From contig URQQ01000005.1 in assembly GCA_900549995.1 (NCBI GenBank), forward strand, positions 48,210 through 112,209: a stretch of DNA of 64,000 nt. Reading direction: 5' to 3'. This document shows, one piece after another, positions 25,226 through 34,479 of this stretch. The notes below the pieces were generated by a model, which saw only the letters and a program-made list of their open reading frames with translations, searched no databases and was not told where the DNA came from. The position numbers were made by a program, and so were the translations under genes. Origin of the DNA: an uncultured Lachnospiraceae bacterium (lineage in GTDB: Bacteria; Bacillota; Clostridia; Lachnospirales; Lachnospiraceae). Positions within the stretch are counted from its first letter, which is position 1. The number at the start of each line of letters is the position of its first letter.

Positions 25226-26167
25226 TTACTTGATTACCACTGCATTTCTCCTGTCAAAGGAAATGACAACAACCACGATCAGTATCACTCCCTGCACAAT
25301 CTGCTGTGTCAGGCCGTCAATTCCCATCAATGACATTCCATTCTGCATGACTGCCATTGCAATACTTCCTACAATCGCCGCCCTGAATTTTACAGTCCAT
25401 CCTCCCGACAGAGGCATTCCTCCGAATAAAACAGCAAGGAGAACCTCGAATTCAAACGCATTTCCAGTCTTAGACGACGCAGTACAGGTTCTCACCAGAC
25501 TGAAAAATCCAGCCAGTCCGCACAGGAATCCTGATATTACAAAAGCGATTGTCCGTACACGTTCCACTGCCACCCCGGACTGTCTTGCCGCATCTTTTGA
25601 TGCCCCAATCGCCCGGCACGCCTTCCCGAATGCCGTATAGTTAAACAGGATGTAAAATCCAACTGCTGCTACAAGAAATACCGTGATCTTCACAGAACTT
25701 TGATCGAACATCCTCTGTGAAAGCGGAATTCCGACAGAGCCATTCAGCAGATATGTCGTCAGCCCTCTCGCGATAAACGAAACTGCCAGCGTTCCGATAA
25801 AAGATTCCACATTCAGTCTGGAAATAAGAATTCCATTCAATGCACCGATGAAGATTCCTGTCAGGAGACAGACCGGAAGAATCCATACAACCTGAATCTG
25901 TGCCGCCAAAGCCCCGAGGGTTGCGGCAAATCCAAGCGTTGCTCCCACCGACAGATCCAGCTCTCCAAGGGACATCAAGAACATAACGCCGATGGAGCCA
26001 AGCCCGATGCTGAAAAAATTATTGAAAATATTCATCATATTTCTGGAACTGAGAAGCCTTCCCTCCGTCAGCACATGAAACACGGCGGTCACCAGTACCA
26101 GACCAATAAATGAAAAATAGTTGTGCACAAAATCTTTGGCACCTTTTTTTGCGTTTAACTTCTTCAT
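25226..26167 (-). CDS. Ribose-type ABC transporter permease
   Basis: The 313-residue polytopic protein shows the RbsC-type signature LDLSVGATLGFAATLGALAA, then ILISRLNVESFIGTLAVSFI and the coupling loop RAIGASKDAARQSGVAVERV. About nine membrane helices are visible. It starts 29 bases after the ATPase stop and is the first of two unequal permeases in the cluster, which together form the translocation pore for a sugar or nucleoside. Confidence 0.92.
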   Translation of the reverse strand: MKKLNAKKGAKDFVHNYFSFIGLVLVTAVFHVLTEGRLLSSRNMMNIFNNFFSIGLGSIGVMFLMSLGELDLSVGATLGFAATLGALAAQIQVVWILPVCLLTGIFIGALNGILISRLNVESFIGTLAVSFIARGLTTYLLNGSVGIPLSQRMFDQSSVKITVFLVAAVGFYILFNYTAFGKACRAIGASKDAARQSGVAVERVRTIAFVISGFLCGLAGFFSLVRTCTASSKTGNAFEFEVLLAVLFGGMPLSGGWTVKFRAAIVGSIAMAVMQNGMSLMGIDGLTQQIVQGVILIVVVVISFDRRNAVVIK

Positions 26168-26196
26168 AACTTATGCCTTCCTTTTCATCCCTGGTA

Positions 26197-27693
26197 TCAT
26201 ATCATCTTCTGAATCAGTTTTGCTTCTGTCAATCCCTCTGCCCGCAAGAATTCGCCGGATATTCTGCCGTCTTTGAGCATAACGATCCTGTCACTCATTC
26301 CAATCAGTTCAGGAAGTTCTTCTGAGATCAGCAATATGGATCTGCCCTCTTGTTTCAGCTTCTCAATCAACTGATAAATTGCCGCTTTTGTCCCAATATC
26401 AATTCCACGTGTCGGGCAATCCAGAATCATAATGTCAGACCCTTTTCCAAGCCATTTCGCCAGAACAACTTTCTGCTTATTGCCTCCGCTTAGTGTATTG
26501 CAGAACTGGTCTACAGAACCGGCTTTTACCTCCATGCTGTGTGCCCACGTCTCTGCAAGTTTCTTCTCCTTTTTCCTGAAAATGATCCCTGTTTTCGCCA
26601 GGTTTTTCAGCGAAGGCAGACAGATATTATCCTGAATGCTGCAGATTGGCATCAATGCCTCCCGATCTCTGTTCTTGGAGAGATAGGCAATCCCGTGATC
26701 CACAGACCACCTGGCATTTTTCACCTTCCCGCTCTGCCCTTTTAAGACCTGCCCACGCTCCGGTCTCAGAAGGCCAAACATTAACTTTCCAAGATCATGC
26801 ATTCCACAGTCACTTAAGCCTCCCACACCAAGAATTTCCCCCCGGTGCAAGGAAACGGATACATCCTTTAATGCCCCGCAGGTTACATTTTGAAGTTCCA
26901 GAACAACTTCATCCGCATAACTTCCCTGCTCATCTTCCCGGTAGTAATGTCCCGACATTTCCCGTCCGATCATCAGCTGCTTGATCTTCTCTTCCTCGAA
27001 CTCTGGTTTCTCAAGCTCTGCTGTCATCACTCCATCCCGCAGGATCGTAAGCGAATCACATACTCTCATAATCTCTTCAATATCATGGGAAATAAATAAA
27101 ACTGACCCACCCTTGTCTCTGATGTCATTCATCAGCCGGTACAGAATTTCACGCCCGCTTACTGTAAGCGCCGTTGTCGTCTCATCTACAATCCAGAGTT
27201 TCGGGGACGTATAAAGCGCCCTCGCCAGCTCTACCAGCTTCCGCTCCTCAAATGTAAGAGAATCGATCATCGTCTGCGGTTCTATGTCCGTCACACCAAT
27301 ACTTTCCAGCATCTTTTTTGCTTCCTGGTACATCTTCTTTACATTCAGGACCTTGCCCCGGACAAACTCTGCTTCTTTTCCAAAAAATACATTAGCGGCA
27401 ACCGTAATCTTGCCTACCGTTCCCTGCTCCTGGACTACCATGCTGACGCCCTTGTCCATCGCATCGATCGTTCCGGAGGGTATGTACTCTTTTCCTTCCA
27501 GATACATCGTCCCGCTGTCCGCTTTCTGGATTCCCGCACAAATAGACGAAAATGTAGATTTGCCGGACCCATTCTCTCCGATCAGTCCCCGGATTTCTCC
27601 TCTCCTGATTGTGACGGTGACATCCTTAAGGGCCTGCGTACTGCCAAATGACTTACAGATATTCTCTCCTCTAAACAAATACTCTCTGTCCAT
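26197..27693 (-). CDS. Double-domain sugar ABC transporter ATP-binding protein (RbsA/MglA type)
   Basis: This 498-residue cytoplasmic subunit powers the importer. The first domain has Walker A GENGSGKST, a diverged signature (SLTFEERKLVELARAL) and Walker B LWIVDETTTAL. The second has a degenerate Walker A (GGLSDCGMHDLGK), an intact LSGGNKQKVVLAKW signature and Walker B IMILDCPTRGIDIG. This asymmetry is normal in RbsA and MglA relatives. The gene begins at an ATG 139 bases downstream of the histidine kinase and is preceded by its own -10-like element, so importer genes may be induced separately by the two-component system. Confidence 0.94.
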   Translation of the reverse strand: MDREYLFRGENICKSFGSTQALKDVTVTIRRGEIRGLIGENGSGKSTFSSICAGIQKADSGTMYLEGKEYIPSGTIDAMDKGVSMVVQEQGTVGKITVAANVFFGKEAEFVRGKVLNVKKMYQEAKKMLESIGVTDIEPQTMIDSLTFEERKLVELARALYTSPKLWIVDETTTALTVSGREILYRLMNDIRDKGGSVLFISHDIEEIMRVCDSLTILRDGVMTAELEKPEFEEEKIKQLMIGREMSGHYYREDEQGSYADEVVLELQNVTCGALKDVSVSLHRGEILGVGGLSDCGMHDLGKLMFGLLRPERGQVLKGQSGKVKNARWSVDHGIAYLSKNRDREALMPICSIQDNICLPSLKNLAKTGIIFRKKEKKLAETWAHSMEVKAGSVDQFCNTLSGGNKQKVVLAKWLGKGSDIMILDCPTRGIDIGTKAAIYQLIEKLKQEGRSILLISEELPELIGMSDRIVMLKDGRISGEFLRAEGLTEAKLIQKMI

Positions 27694-27832
27694 GTGTATC
27701 CCTCACACCTTCATCTTTTTCTTGAACTCATTATATCTGTTCCACAAAAATGACACACCGGCACAATCTTCTTATTTTGTTTGTTTTTTGAAGATTTCAT
27801 CATATTTCTTCATTTTTTTGTACATTATGCTG
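27694..27832 (-). promoter_or_regulatory. Intergenic promoter region of the ABC importer genes
   Basis: On the minus strand a consensus TATAAT occurs at 27735-27730, about 37 bases before the ATPase start, but no -35 hexamer stands 17 bases upstream of it. A perfect -10 with a missing -35 is what an activator-dependent promoter looks like. The YesN-type regulator encoded just upstream is the obvious candidate. T/A-rich tracts fill the rest of the region. Confidence 0.4.
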
Positions 27833-29563
27833 TTAGGAGCGAAAATACTCACCTTTAAACCTCAGCGTAATCGTTGTACCTTCATTTATCCTGCTCTCAA
27901 TGCGGATGCAGTCTCCGCTCCCATAGAGGTAATAAAGCCTCCGCCCGATATTCGACAGTCCAATCCTCTTTCCTCTCTCCTCCGGCCTGTAGATCTGCTC
28001 CCTGACATATTGAAGCCTCTCTTCATCCATTCCCAGACCGTCATCTTTGACTCTCAGGACAAAGTCACCATCCTCCTCCCTGATGCTGATGGTAATCTGC
28101 CCTTTCAGTTCCCCGCTCTCTTCATCAATCAATCCGTGAAACAGCGCATTTTCCACCAGCGGCTGTATCATATTCTTTGGAATCTGCTCCTGATACAGAG
28201 ATTCATCAATCTCCCAGACCAGTTTCAGGTCACCTTCATACATATAACGTTCAATGACAATATACTGCTCTACCACTTTCATTTCATTTTCAATCGTGTC
28301 CGTGAACTGGATATCATTGATCCGCAGCCGGTCCTGAAGAATGGAAATCAGCGCAGAATTTACAATAATAATATCGCTGCATCTTTCTTTTCTCGCCAGA
28401 TAATTGATACTGTTGATCGTATTATAGATAAAATGCGGGTCAATCTGGCTGATCAGCAGGCTGAACTTGATCTGCTGCTCCTGTTTTTCCTTCTCCGCGA
28501 TCAGATTCAGGCTGTCCTTTAAATCGACCGTCATTTTATTAAATGAATGACTCAAAAGGCCAATCTCATCCTTCGACGCAATCTCCACCTGACAGTCAAG
28601 ATTCCCTTTTGCCACCTCTTTCATGCTGGCAGTAAGCCATCCCAAAGGCTTGATAATGTTGCCGATTGCCTTGGACAGAACGAAAAGCGTAATCAGAGTA
28701 AACAGGAAAAGTACAATCATAATCCCGATGACATAAAAAGAAAATGACAAAAAGATTGTCCGGTCCGCCACATAGGAGATGACCCGCCACTTGCCGTTCA
28801 GCGACGTTTTTACAAACCGGATTCCGCCTTTCTGGTCTTCGATTGCGCTGCGTTTATCCAAGGCAGCTGTTTCTTCTGCACTTTCTTTCCATTTTTCATC
28901 ACCTGTCATGTAAAAAATATTTTTCTCACTGTCCGCAATCGCAGCATAATCCAGATTCTTCTCCACCAGAATTTTGAAATTACGGATCAGGTCATCCAGA
29001 TTGATGAAAACTACATATGTATACTTCTTATTCGAGTGGTAAAAGTTCTTCATATATGCAGCCGTGTAATGTCTGGCATTGTTGATTTCCACTTCATACA
29101 CTCTGGAAATCCCTCTTCCAAACTGGGTTTCCTTCAAGTTCTCATACCAGTCCGACTTTAGAAGTTCCCGGTCTGCCTCTGCGATCTTATTCAGCGAATC
29201 CAATACCGGAACTTCTCCGTCAGAAATCATGACACAGCGTACTGTCCCTTCATAACTGATCAGATTGTTCAGATGCAGTGATGCTATGTTCTGATTCTGC
29301 TCGGCAGGGGATGTAAAATAGCGCAGAATCTCCTGATTCTGCGCCACGGAAAGAGCCAGATTTTCTGTATAGTCCTGTACAAATGATACAAGCGTGTTGA
29401 TCTGCTGCACTACTTCCGTATTGGTGTTGTCTGCGCTGTCAATCGCTTCCTTCTCCATCTTTGGTATAAATAAAAAGTAGGAAAATCCAATCGATAGGAA
29501 AAACATCAATACACCGACCAGAATAATACTTCTCGAAATTTTTTCTTTCATTGATCTATCCAT
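27833..29563 (-). CDS. YesM-type sensor histidine kinase
   Basis: The 576-residue kinase has two membrane helices (about residues 12-33 and 270-300) enclosing a large extracellular dCache-like sensor. A HAMP linker follows (IKPLGWLTASMKEVAKGNLD), then the phospho-acceptor region LISQIDPHFIYNTINSINYL with His near residue 378, and an ATP-binding domain with MIQPLVENALFHG, DDGLGMDEERL and GLSNIGRRLYYLYG. This His_kinase architecture pairs with AraC-type response regulators to sense extracellular carbohydrates or solutes. It follows the regulator gene by three bases, so the two are co-translated. The large outer domain probably detects the importer's substrate or its binding protein. Confidence 0.93.
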   Translation of the reverse strand: MDRSMKEKISRSIILVGVLMFFLSIGFSYFLFIPKMEKEAIDSADNTNTEVVQQINTLVSFVQDYTENLALSVAQNQEILRYFTSPAEQNQNIASLHLNNLISYEGTVRCVMISDGEVPVLDSLNKIAEADRELLKSDWYENLKETQFGRGISRVYEVEINNARHYTAAYMKNFYHSNKKYTYVVFINLDDLIRNFKILVEKNLDYAAIADSEKNIFYMTGDEKWKESAEETAALDKRSAIEDQKGGIRFVKTSLNGKWRVISYVADRTIFLSFSFYVIGIMIVLFLFTLITLFVLSKAIGNIIKPLGWLTASMKEVAKGNLDCQVEIASKDEIGLLSHSFNKMTVDLKDSLNLIAEKEKQEQQIKFSLLISQIDPHFIYNTINSINYLARKERCSDIIIVNSALISILQDRLRINDIQFTDTIENEMKVVEQYIVIERYMYEGDLKLVWEIDESLYQEQIPKNMIQPLVENALFHGLIDEESGELKGQITISIREEDGDFVLRVKDDGLGMDEERLQYVREQIYRPEERGKRIGLSNIGRRLYYLYGSGDCIRIESRINEGTTITLRFKGEYFRS

Positions 29564-29566
29564 AAC

Positions 29567-31129
29567 TTACCGTCTCCTGCTGTCTTTCTGCCAGTTTGTC
29601 GGGTATGTGCCCGTTATCTTGTAGAAGATCTGGCTGAAATACTGGCTGGACTGATATCCCACCGCCAGTGACACTTCATAAATTTTCATTTCTCCTTCAT
29701 CCAGAAGTCTTTTTGCCTCCTCAATCCTGACTTCTGTAATATAGCTGTTGAGAGTTTTTCCCGTCTCTTTTTTGAACATTCCACATAAATGTCCGGTGCT
29801 TAAATACACCTGGTCCGCAATCTCCTTAATGGTCAGCGTATGTTCCTGATAGTGCCTGAAAATATACTCCATTGCCTGCACCACCGGCCTTGAATATTCC
29901 ATATGGTAAATTTCTTCTTTCTGCTTCACAAGAATCTGAAACTGGCTTGAAAACCATACTTCAATATGACGGCTGTCCAGCCACTCCCGGACATCCGATG
30001 TCATTTTAAATTCCCTCCTGGATCTGTTCGGAAGCCGTTTATAATTATGTTTCAGCAGCGCATACAATTCCCTCGAGACTGATTTCAGCCATTTCACATT
30101 CCGGGACTCTTCCAACTCTTTATATACTTCATCCAGATACTTCACAATTCCGCCGGCGTCTCTGCGGTCAATCATTTCCTGTATCCTGGCAGTATCCGCT
30201 GTCACTTCCTCTCTGTCTGTTCCTCTGTCTGTCTCACTCTCCAGCCGGAAAATACCGCCGCATCCAGTCAGATATTTCTTCTGAAACACCGCATGGTTCC
30301 TTCTGTAAATTCTCTTTAATTCCGCAAATGTGATCCTCTGGTCGATGACATAGACTGTAAATGAAGCATCCAATGTTTCCTTGAGACGCTTCTGTATCTG
30401 TCCTGCATAGCGGTATGTCATCTCTGTAATCTTCTGCTGAGAAACCTCCCTGCTCTCAAGCACCACCAGTACTCTCTGTTCTGGTGTATGGCTGACTGCA
30501 GCCACTTCACACCCGGGAACACTGTCCATGACAACCGCAGAAGATATCTCCTTTCTGGGACACACATAGGAATCCGGCAATGCATCATCTGCAAAGACCA
30601 GCGGCAGATCCTGCTCAATCAAAACAAAAGAATATGCCTTCTCACACATCTTCCTGAATTCTTCTTTACATTCTCCCTCCGGAGCCTCCAGAAATTCCAG
30701 AATCTGCTTCTCCTTTAAAATGTCCTGAAATTCGTTCTGCTGCCTGATATCCCGGGAGAGATTCGTAAGAAGCTCCGTAAAAGTGCCCTCGTCCAATGTA
30801 CTTTTTATGACATAGTCCTTAATTCCGTATTTAATTGCCGTCCTCGCATATGTAAAATCTTCATACGCAGTCAGCAGGAAAATATAAGCATCATGATCAC
30901 ACTCCCTGAGATTTTTAATCAGTTCAAGTCCATCCATAAACGGCATCTTGACATCCGTAAATACCACCTGCGGATGGTATTTACGGTACTTTTCCAATGC
31001 CTGCCTGCCGTTGAATGCTGTCGCTGTAATTTCAAATCCCAGTGCGTCCCAATCCACCAGGGTTCTCAGATCTTCCATCACCAGTTTTTCATCATCTACA
31101 ATCATCACTGATATCTTTTTCATACTCAT
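29567..31129 (-). CDS. YesN-type response regulator with AraC DNA-binding domain
   Basis: The 520-residue regulator carries an N-terminal receiver domain (VMIVDDEKLVMEDL, with the phosphorylated Asp59 in VVFTDVKMPFMDG and the switch Lys in YVIKSTLD), a long middle region, and a C-terminal AraC double helix-turn-helix (TIKEIADQVYLSTGHLCGMF, then YEVSLAVGYQSSQYFSQIFY). It is expected to activate the importer genes downstream of the kinase. The true start is MSMKKISVMI at 31129, behind AGGAAAG; 48 upstream codons run into the BtpA gene and are not expected to be translated. Confidence 0.93.
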   Translation of the reverse strand: MSMKKISVMIVDDEKLVMEDLRTLVDWDALGFEITATAFNGRQALEKYRKYHPQVVFTDVKMPFMDGLELIKNLRECDHDAYIFLLTAYEDFTYARTAIKYGIKDYVIKSTLDEGTFTELLTNLSRDIRQQNEFQDILKEKQILEFLEAPEGECKEEFRKMCEKAYSFVLIEQDLPLVFADDALPDSYVCPRKEISSAVVMDSVPGCEVAAVSHTPEQRVLVVLESREVSQQKITEMTYRYAGQIQKRLKETLDASFTVYVIDQRITFAELKRIYRRNHAVFQKKYLTGCGGIFRLESETDRGTDREEVTADTARIQEMIDRRDAGGIVKYLDEVYKELEESRNVKWLKSVSRELYALLKHNYKRLPNRSRREFKMTSDVREWLDSRHIEVWFSSQFQILVKQKEEIYHMEYSRPVVQAMEYIFRHYQEHTLTIKEIADQVYLSTGHLCGMFKKETGKTLNSYITEVRIEEAKRLLDEGEMKIYEVSLAVGYQSSQYFSQIFYKITGTYPTNWQKDSRRR

Positions 31130-31136
31130 TTCTTTC

Positions 31137-31937
31137 CTATCCTCTGACTGTATCCATAAACTTCCGCACCAGCTCTTTGTCGACAGGTGCACGAAGATCC
31201 GCTCCTTTTTTAAATCCGCTGCCGATGACTGCGCCATCCACCTTCGCCCACAACTCACCGGCATTCTCAGCATTCAGTCCGCTTCCAATCAGCAGGGGAA
31301 TGGATATCTTGTTCTTCACAAGCTCGATGCTTTCTGCACTGGGCGCCCTCCCAGTTGCATCACCTGTAATGATCGCCGCGTCTGCCATGCTGACTTCTAT
31401 ATCCTGCGCTTTTTCCTCAATTGACCGGTCCGCTGTAATTGCATGGCTCCCATGTTTCACCTGAAAATCCCCGAATATCATAATATGTTTTGCATGGATG
31501 CTTTCCCTGTATCTCAAAAGTGACGGCCCAAGCGCGTCGATGTATCCGCTGTTCGATATATAACCGTTCGCAAGATTAAACACTCTGATCCAGTCTGCCC
31601 CGCAGGCAGCAGCTGCTGCAAGCGCCTGAATTCCTCCGTTCATATGAATGTTAATCCCCAGCGGAAAATCCGGATACCTCTGCTTGACAGCACAGCCTGC
31701 CGCTGTCAGATATGCCACCGTCTCAGGGCCGATCTGTTCCTGTTTTAAAAACGGCTTGTCGAATTGATTTTCAATCTGTATCCCGTCTACTCCTCCTTCG
31801 TACAGCGCATCCGCATCCGAAAGTGCTCCCTCCAGAATTTCCTGAAAACAGTCTTTATTCGCCGGGCTCCCGGGAAGTGCCCTCAGATGTACCATCCCTA
31901 TGACCGGCTTCCTGCCTCTAAACAGTTTCTCAAACAT
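31137..31937 (-). CDS. BtpA/SgcQ family TIM-barrel protein
   Basis: The 266-residue protein matches the BtpA family: PVIGMVHLRALPGSPANKDC, then EGGVDGIQIENQFDKPF, PLGINIHMNGGIQALAAAAA, CGADWIRVFN and ATGRAPSAESIELV. Members are TIM-barrel proteins. BtpA itself was linked to photosystem I stability in cyanobacteria, while SgcQ sits in a sugar operon of E. coli; no reaction is established. Its place among kinase, SIS and hydrolase genes argues for an enzyme acting on a sugar phosphate or nucleoside-like intermediate, which is inference. I chose the ATG at 31937 behind GGGGATGGACGG. Confidence 0.88.
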   Translation of the reverse strand: MFEKLFRGRKPVIGMVHLRALPGSPANKDCFQEILEGALSDADALYEGGVDGIQIENQFDKPFLKQEQIGPETVAYLTAAGCAVKQRYPDFPLGINIHMNGGIQALAAAAACGADWIRVFNLANGYISNSGYIDALGPSLLRYRESIHAKHIMIFGDFQVKHGSHAITADRSIEEKAQDIEVSMADAAIITGDATGRAPSAESIELVKNKISIPLLIGSGLNAENAGELWAKVDGAVIGSGFKKGADLRAPVDKELVRKFMDTVRG

Positions 31938-31978
31938 CCGTCCATCCCCTTTCATGTCAGAACTTTTCTCATTTTTTT

Positions 31979-32383
31979 CTACACAGTTCCTGTCACCTGT
32001 ACCATGACCTGCCTGTCCCGCGGCCCGTCAAACTCATAGAAGAACAGATACTGTGAACTCCCTAATATCATATCATGTCCATGAATAATAAAAGTAATGG
32101 AATTTCCTACCAGTGCGGACTTGATATGTCCTGCCGCGTCTGTCGGCGGATCACACTGATGATGAAAGTCCGTCCTGACAGGCACAAGCGTCTTTATGGT
32201 ATCATTCAGATCCATCAGTCCTTTCGGGTCTACTCCTGAATAAATGACAAGTCCGGCTGTTGTGTGCGGTACATAGACACAGCACAGTCCTTCTTCTACG
32301 TTTTCATTTCTCACAATCTCTTTCACCATATTGGTAATATCAAGCACTCCGTGCCTGTCCGTCTGAATCTTCAGTATTTCCAT
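31979..32383 (-). CDS. YjbQ/UPF0047 family protein
   Basis: The 134-residue protein has the UPF0047 hallmarks: CVYVPHTTAGLVIYSGVDP, HHQCDPPTDAAGHIKSALVG, and LGSSQYLFFYEFDGPRDRQV with the C-terminal metal-site residues. Family members bind a metal and some have weak thiamine-phosphate synthase activity, but their physiological role is uncertain. The start at 32383 directly follows AGGAGGGCCAAG; the 18 open codons upstream overlap the SIS gene. Its conserved partnership here with BtpA, SIS and PfkB suggests a catabolic step on a phosphorylated sugar. Confidence 0.88.
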   Translation of the reverse strand: MEILKIQTDRHGVLDITNMVKEIVRNENVEEGLCCVYVPHTTAGLVIYSGVDPKGLMDLNDTIKTLVPVRTDFHHQCDPPTDAAGHIKSALVGNSITFIIHGHDMILGSSQYLFFYEFDGPRDRQVMVQVTGTV

Positions 32384-32393
32384 CTTGGCCCTC

Positions 32394-33506
32394 CTATACA
32401 TTCCATCCCGCAACCGGCCCGGTATAAAGCAGGTCAATGACTTTTTTCAGGTTCACATCATGCGGTGCATCCGGATCTTTGAAAGACAGCCGCGAAAGTT
32501 CACAGGCAAATAACTGCAGTACAACCATCGCGCAGAGGCTGCTGCCCCACTCTGAGAGTTCTTTTAAAAAAGGAGCCACACAGACACAGTTTTGTGAAGG
32601 TATGCATGGCACATCGCCGACTGCCAGAACTCTGGCACATTGATCCGCCGCATATTCTGCCACCTGCGTTTCCCTGTGGTTTGAAATATTATTTCCGATA
32701 ATCACTACCGCATCCGGACTTTTCACTGAAAATCCGTGGAGGTGCATATATTCTTCCGCATTACAGAATGTCACATGTCCTCTGGACGTCTCTACAATTT
32801 TCGCTGCCCCGACCATCGCTGTGCTTCTTGCGGGCCCGCTTCCCACATAGGTATAACATCTTGCCTCCAGGAACCGCCCGGCACATTCATGAAGTACCTT
32901 TAATTCTTCCCTGTAAATACGCTCAATTATCTCCGGAACTGCTGTTTTAAGTTCATCGTTTAAACAGCTGTATGTCTTCTGGTCAACCGTTCCTTTTTGT
33001 TCCGCGAGGCAATAAGACAGCTGATACATCAATGCCAGCGCACTTGTAGTTGTCTTCGTGGGAAATGTCCTGGATACTCCAACGGAGTCTGTAATGAGAA
33101 CTTCACTGCTGTCCCTTCCAAGCGGGCTGTCCCCGTGATTGGTAACTCCAAGCGCAATGCCTTTACACTCCTTTACATATTCCAGGGATTTCAGCACATA
33201 TAATGATTTCCCGGAAGAACTGAACAGAATGACCATCGTCTGTTCATCAGTCTCAGGTTTTTCCAGATAATAATCATACGCCTCATAACCATAGGCCTCT
33301 ACTTTGGCCAGCGTTCGAAATGCTTCTGCGGCAGCCAGGCTGATGAAGTAACAGTCTCCTGATCCTACAATATAGACTCTTTTGATATCCGCATACTTCT
33401 TCGCCAGATCCTCACAGTCTTTCTTAAGATTTGTGACACAATTTTTCACAACTTCTGCCTGTTCCATCACTTCCTGCGGAAAATAATAGGTATTCCAATC
33501 TCTCAT
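32394..33506 (-). CDS. Double-SIS-domain sugar isomerase or deglycase
   Basis: The 370-residue protein contains two SIS phosphosugar-binding domains. The first has KRVYIVGSGDCYFISLAAAE, VILFSSSGKSLYVLKSLEYV and SRTFPTKTTTSALALMY. The second has ARCYTYVGSGPARSTAMVGA and CNAEEYMHLHGFSV. This resembles FrlB/AgaS-type enzymes, which act on fructosamine-6-phosphates or aminosugar phosphates, rather than GlmS, because the glutaminase domain is absent. Next to a PfkB kinase and a UTRA repressor it resembles frl-type deglycation operons. The exact substrate is unknown. Confidence 0.85.
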   Translation of the reverse strand: MRDWNTYYFPQEVMEQAEVVKNCVTNLKKDCEDLAKKYADIKRVYIVGSGDCYFISLAAAEAFRTLAKVEAYGYEAYDYYLEKPETDEQTMVILFSSSGKSLYVLKSLEYVKECKGIALGVTNHGDSPLGRDSSEVLITDSVGVSRTFPTKTTTSALALMYQLSYCLAEQKGTVDQKTYSCLNDELKTAVPEIIERIYREELKVLHECAGRFLEARCYTYVGSGPARSTAMVGAAKIVETSRGHVTFCNAEEYMHLHGFSVKSPDAVVIIGNNISNHRETQVAEYAADQCARVLAVGDVPCIPSQNCVCVAPFLKELSEWGSSLCAMVVLQLFACELSRLSFKDPDAPHDVNLKKVIDLLYTGPVAGWNV

Positions 33507-33520
33507 TTTTATTCTCTCCT

Positions 33521-34468
33521 TTACTTTTCTTCACGCAAATCCTGTTCATACACATCCATATACTCTTCAATTTCCTTTGGCTTCGGCATGTTTCTCGCCC
33601 CGGCTTTTGTGACCGCAATTCCGGCTGCCACGGAAGCATATTTCATTGCTTCGTATACAGGAAGGCCCTTGGCATCTGCTGCCACATACGCTGCCATAAA
33701 GGTATCTCCTGCCCCGGTAGTATCTACCGGGCGGTGTCTTGTCGCCGGAAGTCTGTATGTTACTTCACCTCCTTCATCTAAAAGCATCGAGCCTTTGCCG
33801 CCGCATTTGACAATGTAGCGCTGTCCTTTCTTCGGATGCAGTCCGAGCGCCTCCATCTCGGTCTTCCCCGTCAGAACTACATCGCACAACCCGGCCAGCT
33901 CCTGCGTGGCAGCGCAGATTTCTTCCGGGACATCATCGGCGGGATAACAGAGATTCGGATCAAAATACATCTTCGCCTTCCCCTTCCATCTTTTTGCAGT
34001 CTCTATCACAGTCTCCTGTACCGGGTGCGCGCCCATAATCACCCCGGTAAAGCATAAGATATCGGGTTCCATTTCTTCCAGAAATGAAACATCCTCCGGT
34101 TCAATCGCCTCGTATGCAGACCCTTTGACAAGCACATAAATGACCCGCTCACCATCCCGGTCAATCAGAATGGGAACGACACCTGACTTCAGATTCTCCT
34201 TCCGTACGACATGGCTTACATCTACGCTGCAGAGACGAAGTTCCTCCATCAGGAAATCTCCGGTTTCATCCTGCCCGATTCCGCACACAATGGAAGGTTC
34301 CATTCCAAGTACCGCCAGCCCGGCAGCGATGTTTCCTGCAGTTCCTCCTCCGTTCCTTGTATAAGCAGTGCCAAATGTTCTTCCCCCTTTCTCCGGAAAT
34401 CCCTGTACATGTGCAGTCAAATCTGCAAATACATCCCCGATCACAACAATGTTCGTTTTCTCCTTCAC
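33521..34468 (-). CDS. PfkB-family carbohydrate kinase
   Basis: The 315-residue kinase opens NIVVIGDVFADLTAHVQGFP, has GGGTAGNIAAGLAVLGMEP (substrate-binding signature) and ends with the ATP/anion-hole motif RPVDTTGAGDTFMAAYVAAD containing the catalytic Asp. It phosphorylates a sugar, nucleoside or sugar amine using ATP, supplying the SIS enzyme encoded 14 bases downstream. It resembles ribokinase, fructoselysine kinase or adenosine kinase in length, and the sequence alone does not decide among them. Confidence 0.9.
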   Translation of the reverse strand: MKEKTNIVVIGDVFADLTAHVQGFPEKGGRTFGTAYTRNGGGTAGNIAAGLAVLGMEPSIVCGIGQDETGDFLMEELRLCSVDVSHVVRKENLKSGVVPILIDRDGERVIYVLVKGSAYEAIEPEDVSFLEEMEPDILCFTGVIMGAHPVQETVIETAKRWKGKAKMYFDPNLCYPADDVPEEICAATQELAGLCDVVLTGKTEMEALGLHPKKGQRYIVKCGGKGSMLLDEGGEVTYRLPATRHRPVDTTGAGDTFMAAYVAADAKGLPVYEAMKYASVAAGIAVTKAGARNMPKPKEIEEYMDVYEQDLREEK

Positions 34469-34479
34469 TTAGTTTCACC

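Noticed and set aside
27284..28522. 412-codon plus-strand frame opposite the ABC ATPase and kinase genes
   Set aside because: It spans the 3' part of one real gene and the 5' part of another on the opposite strand, including their intergenic gap, and has no recognisable domain.
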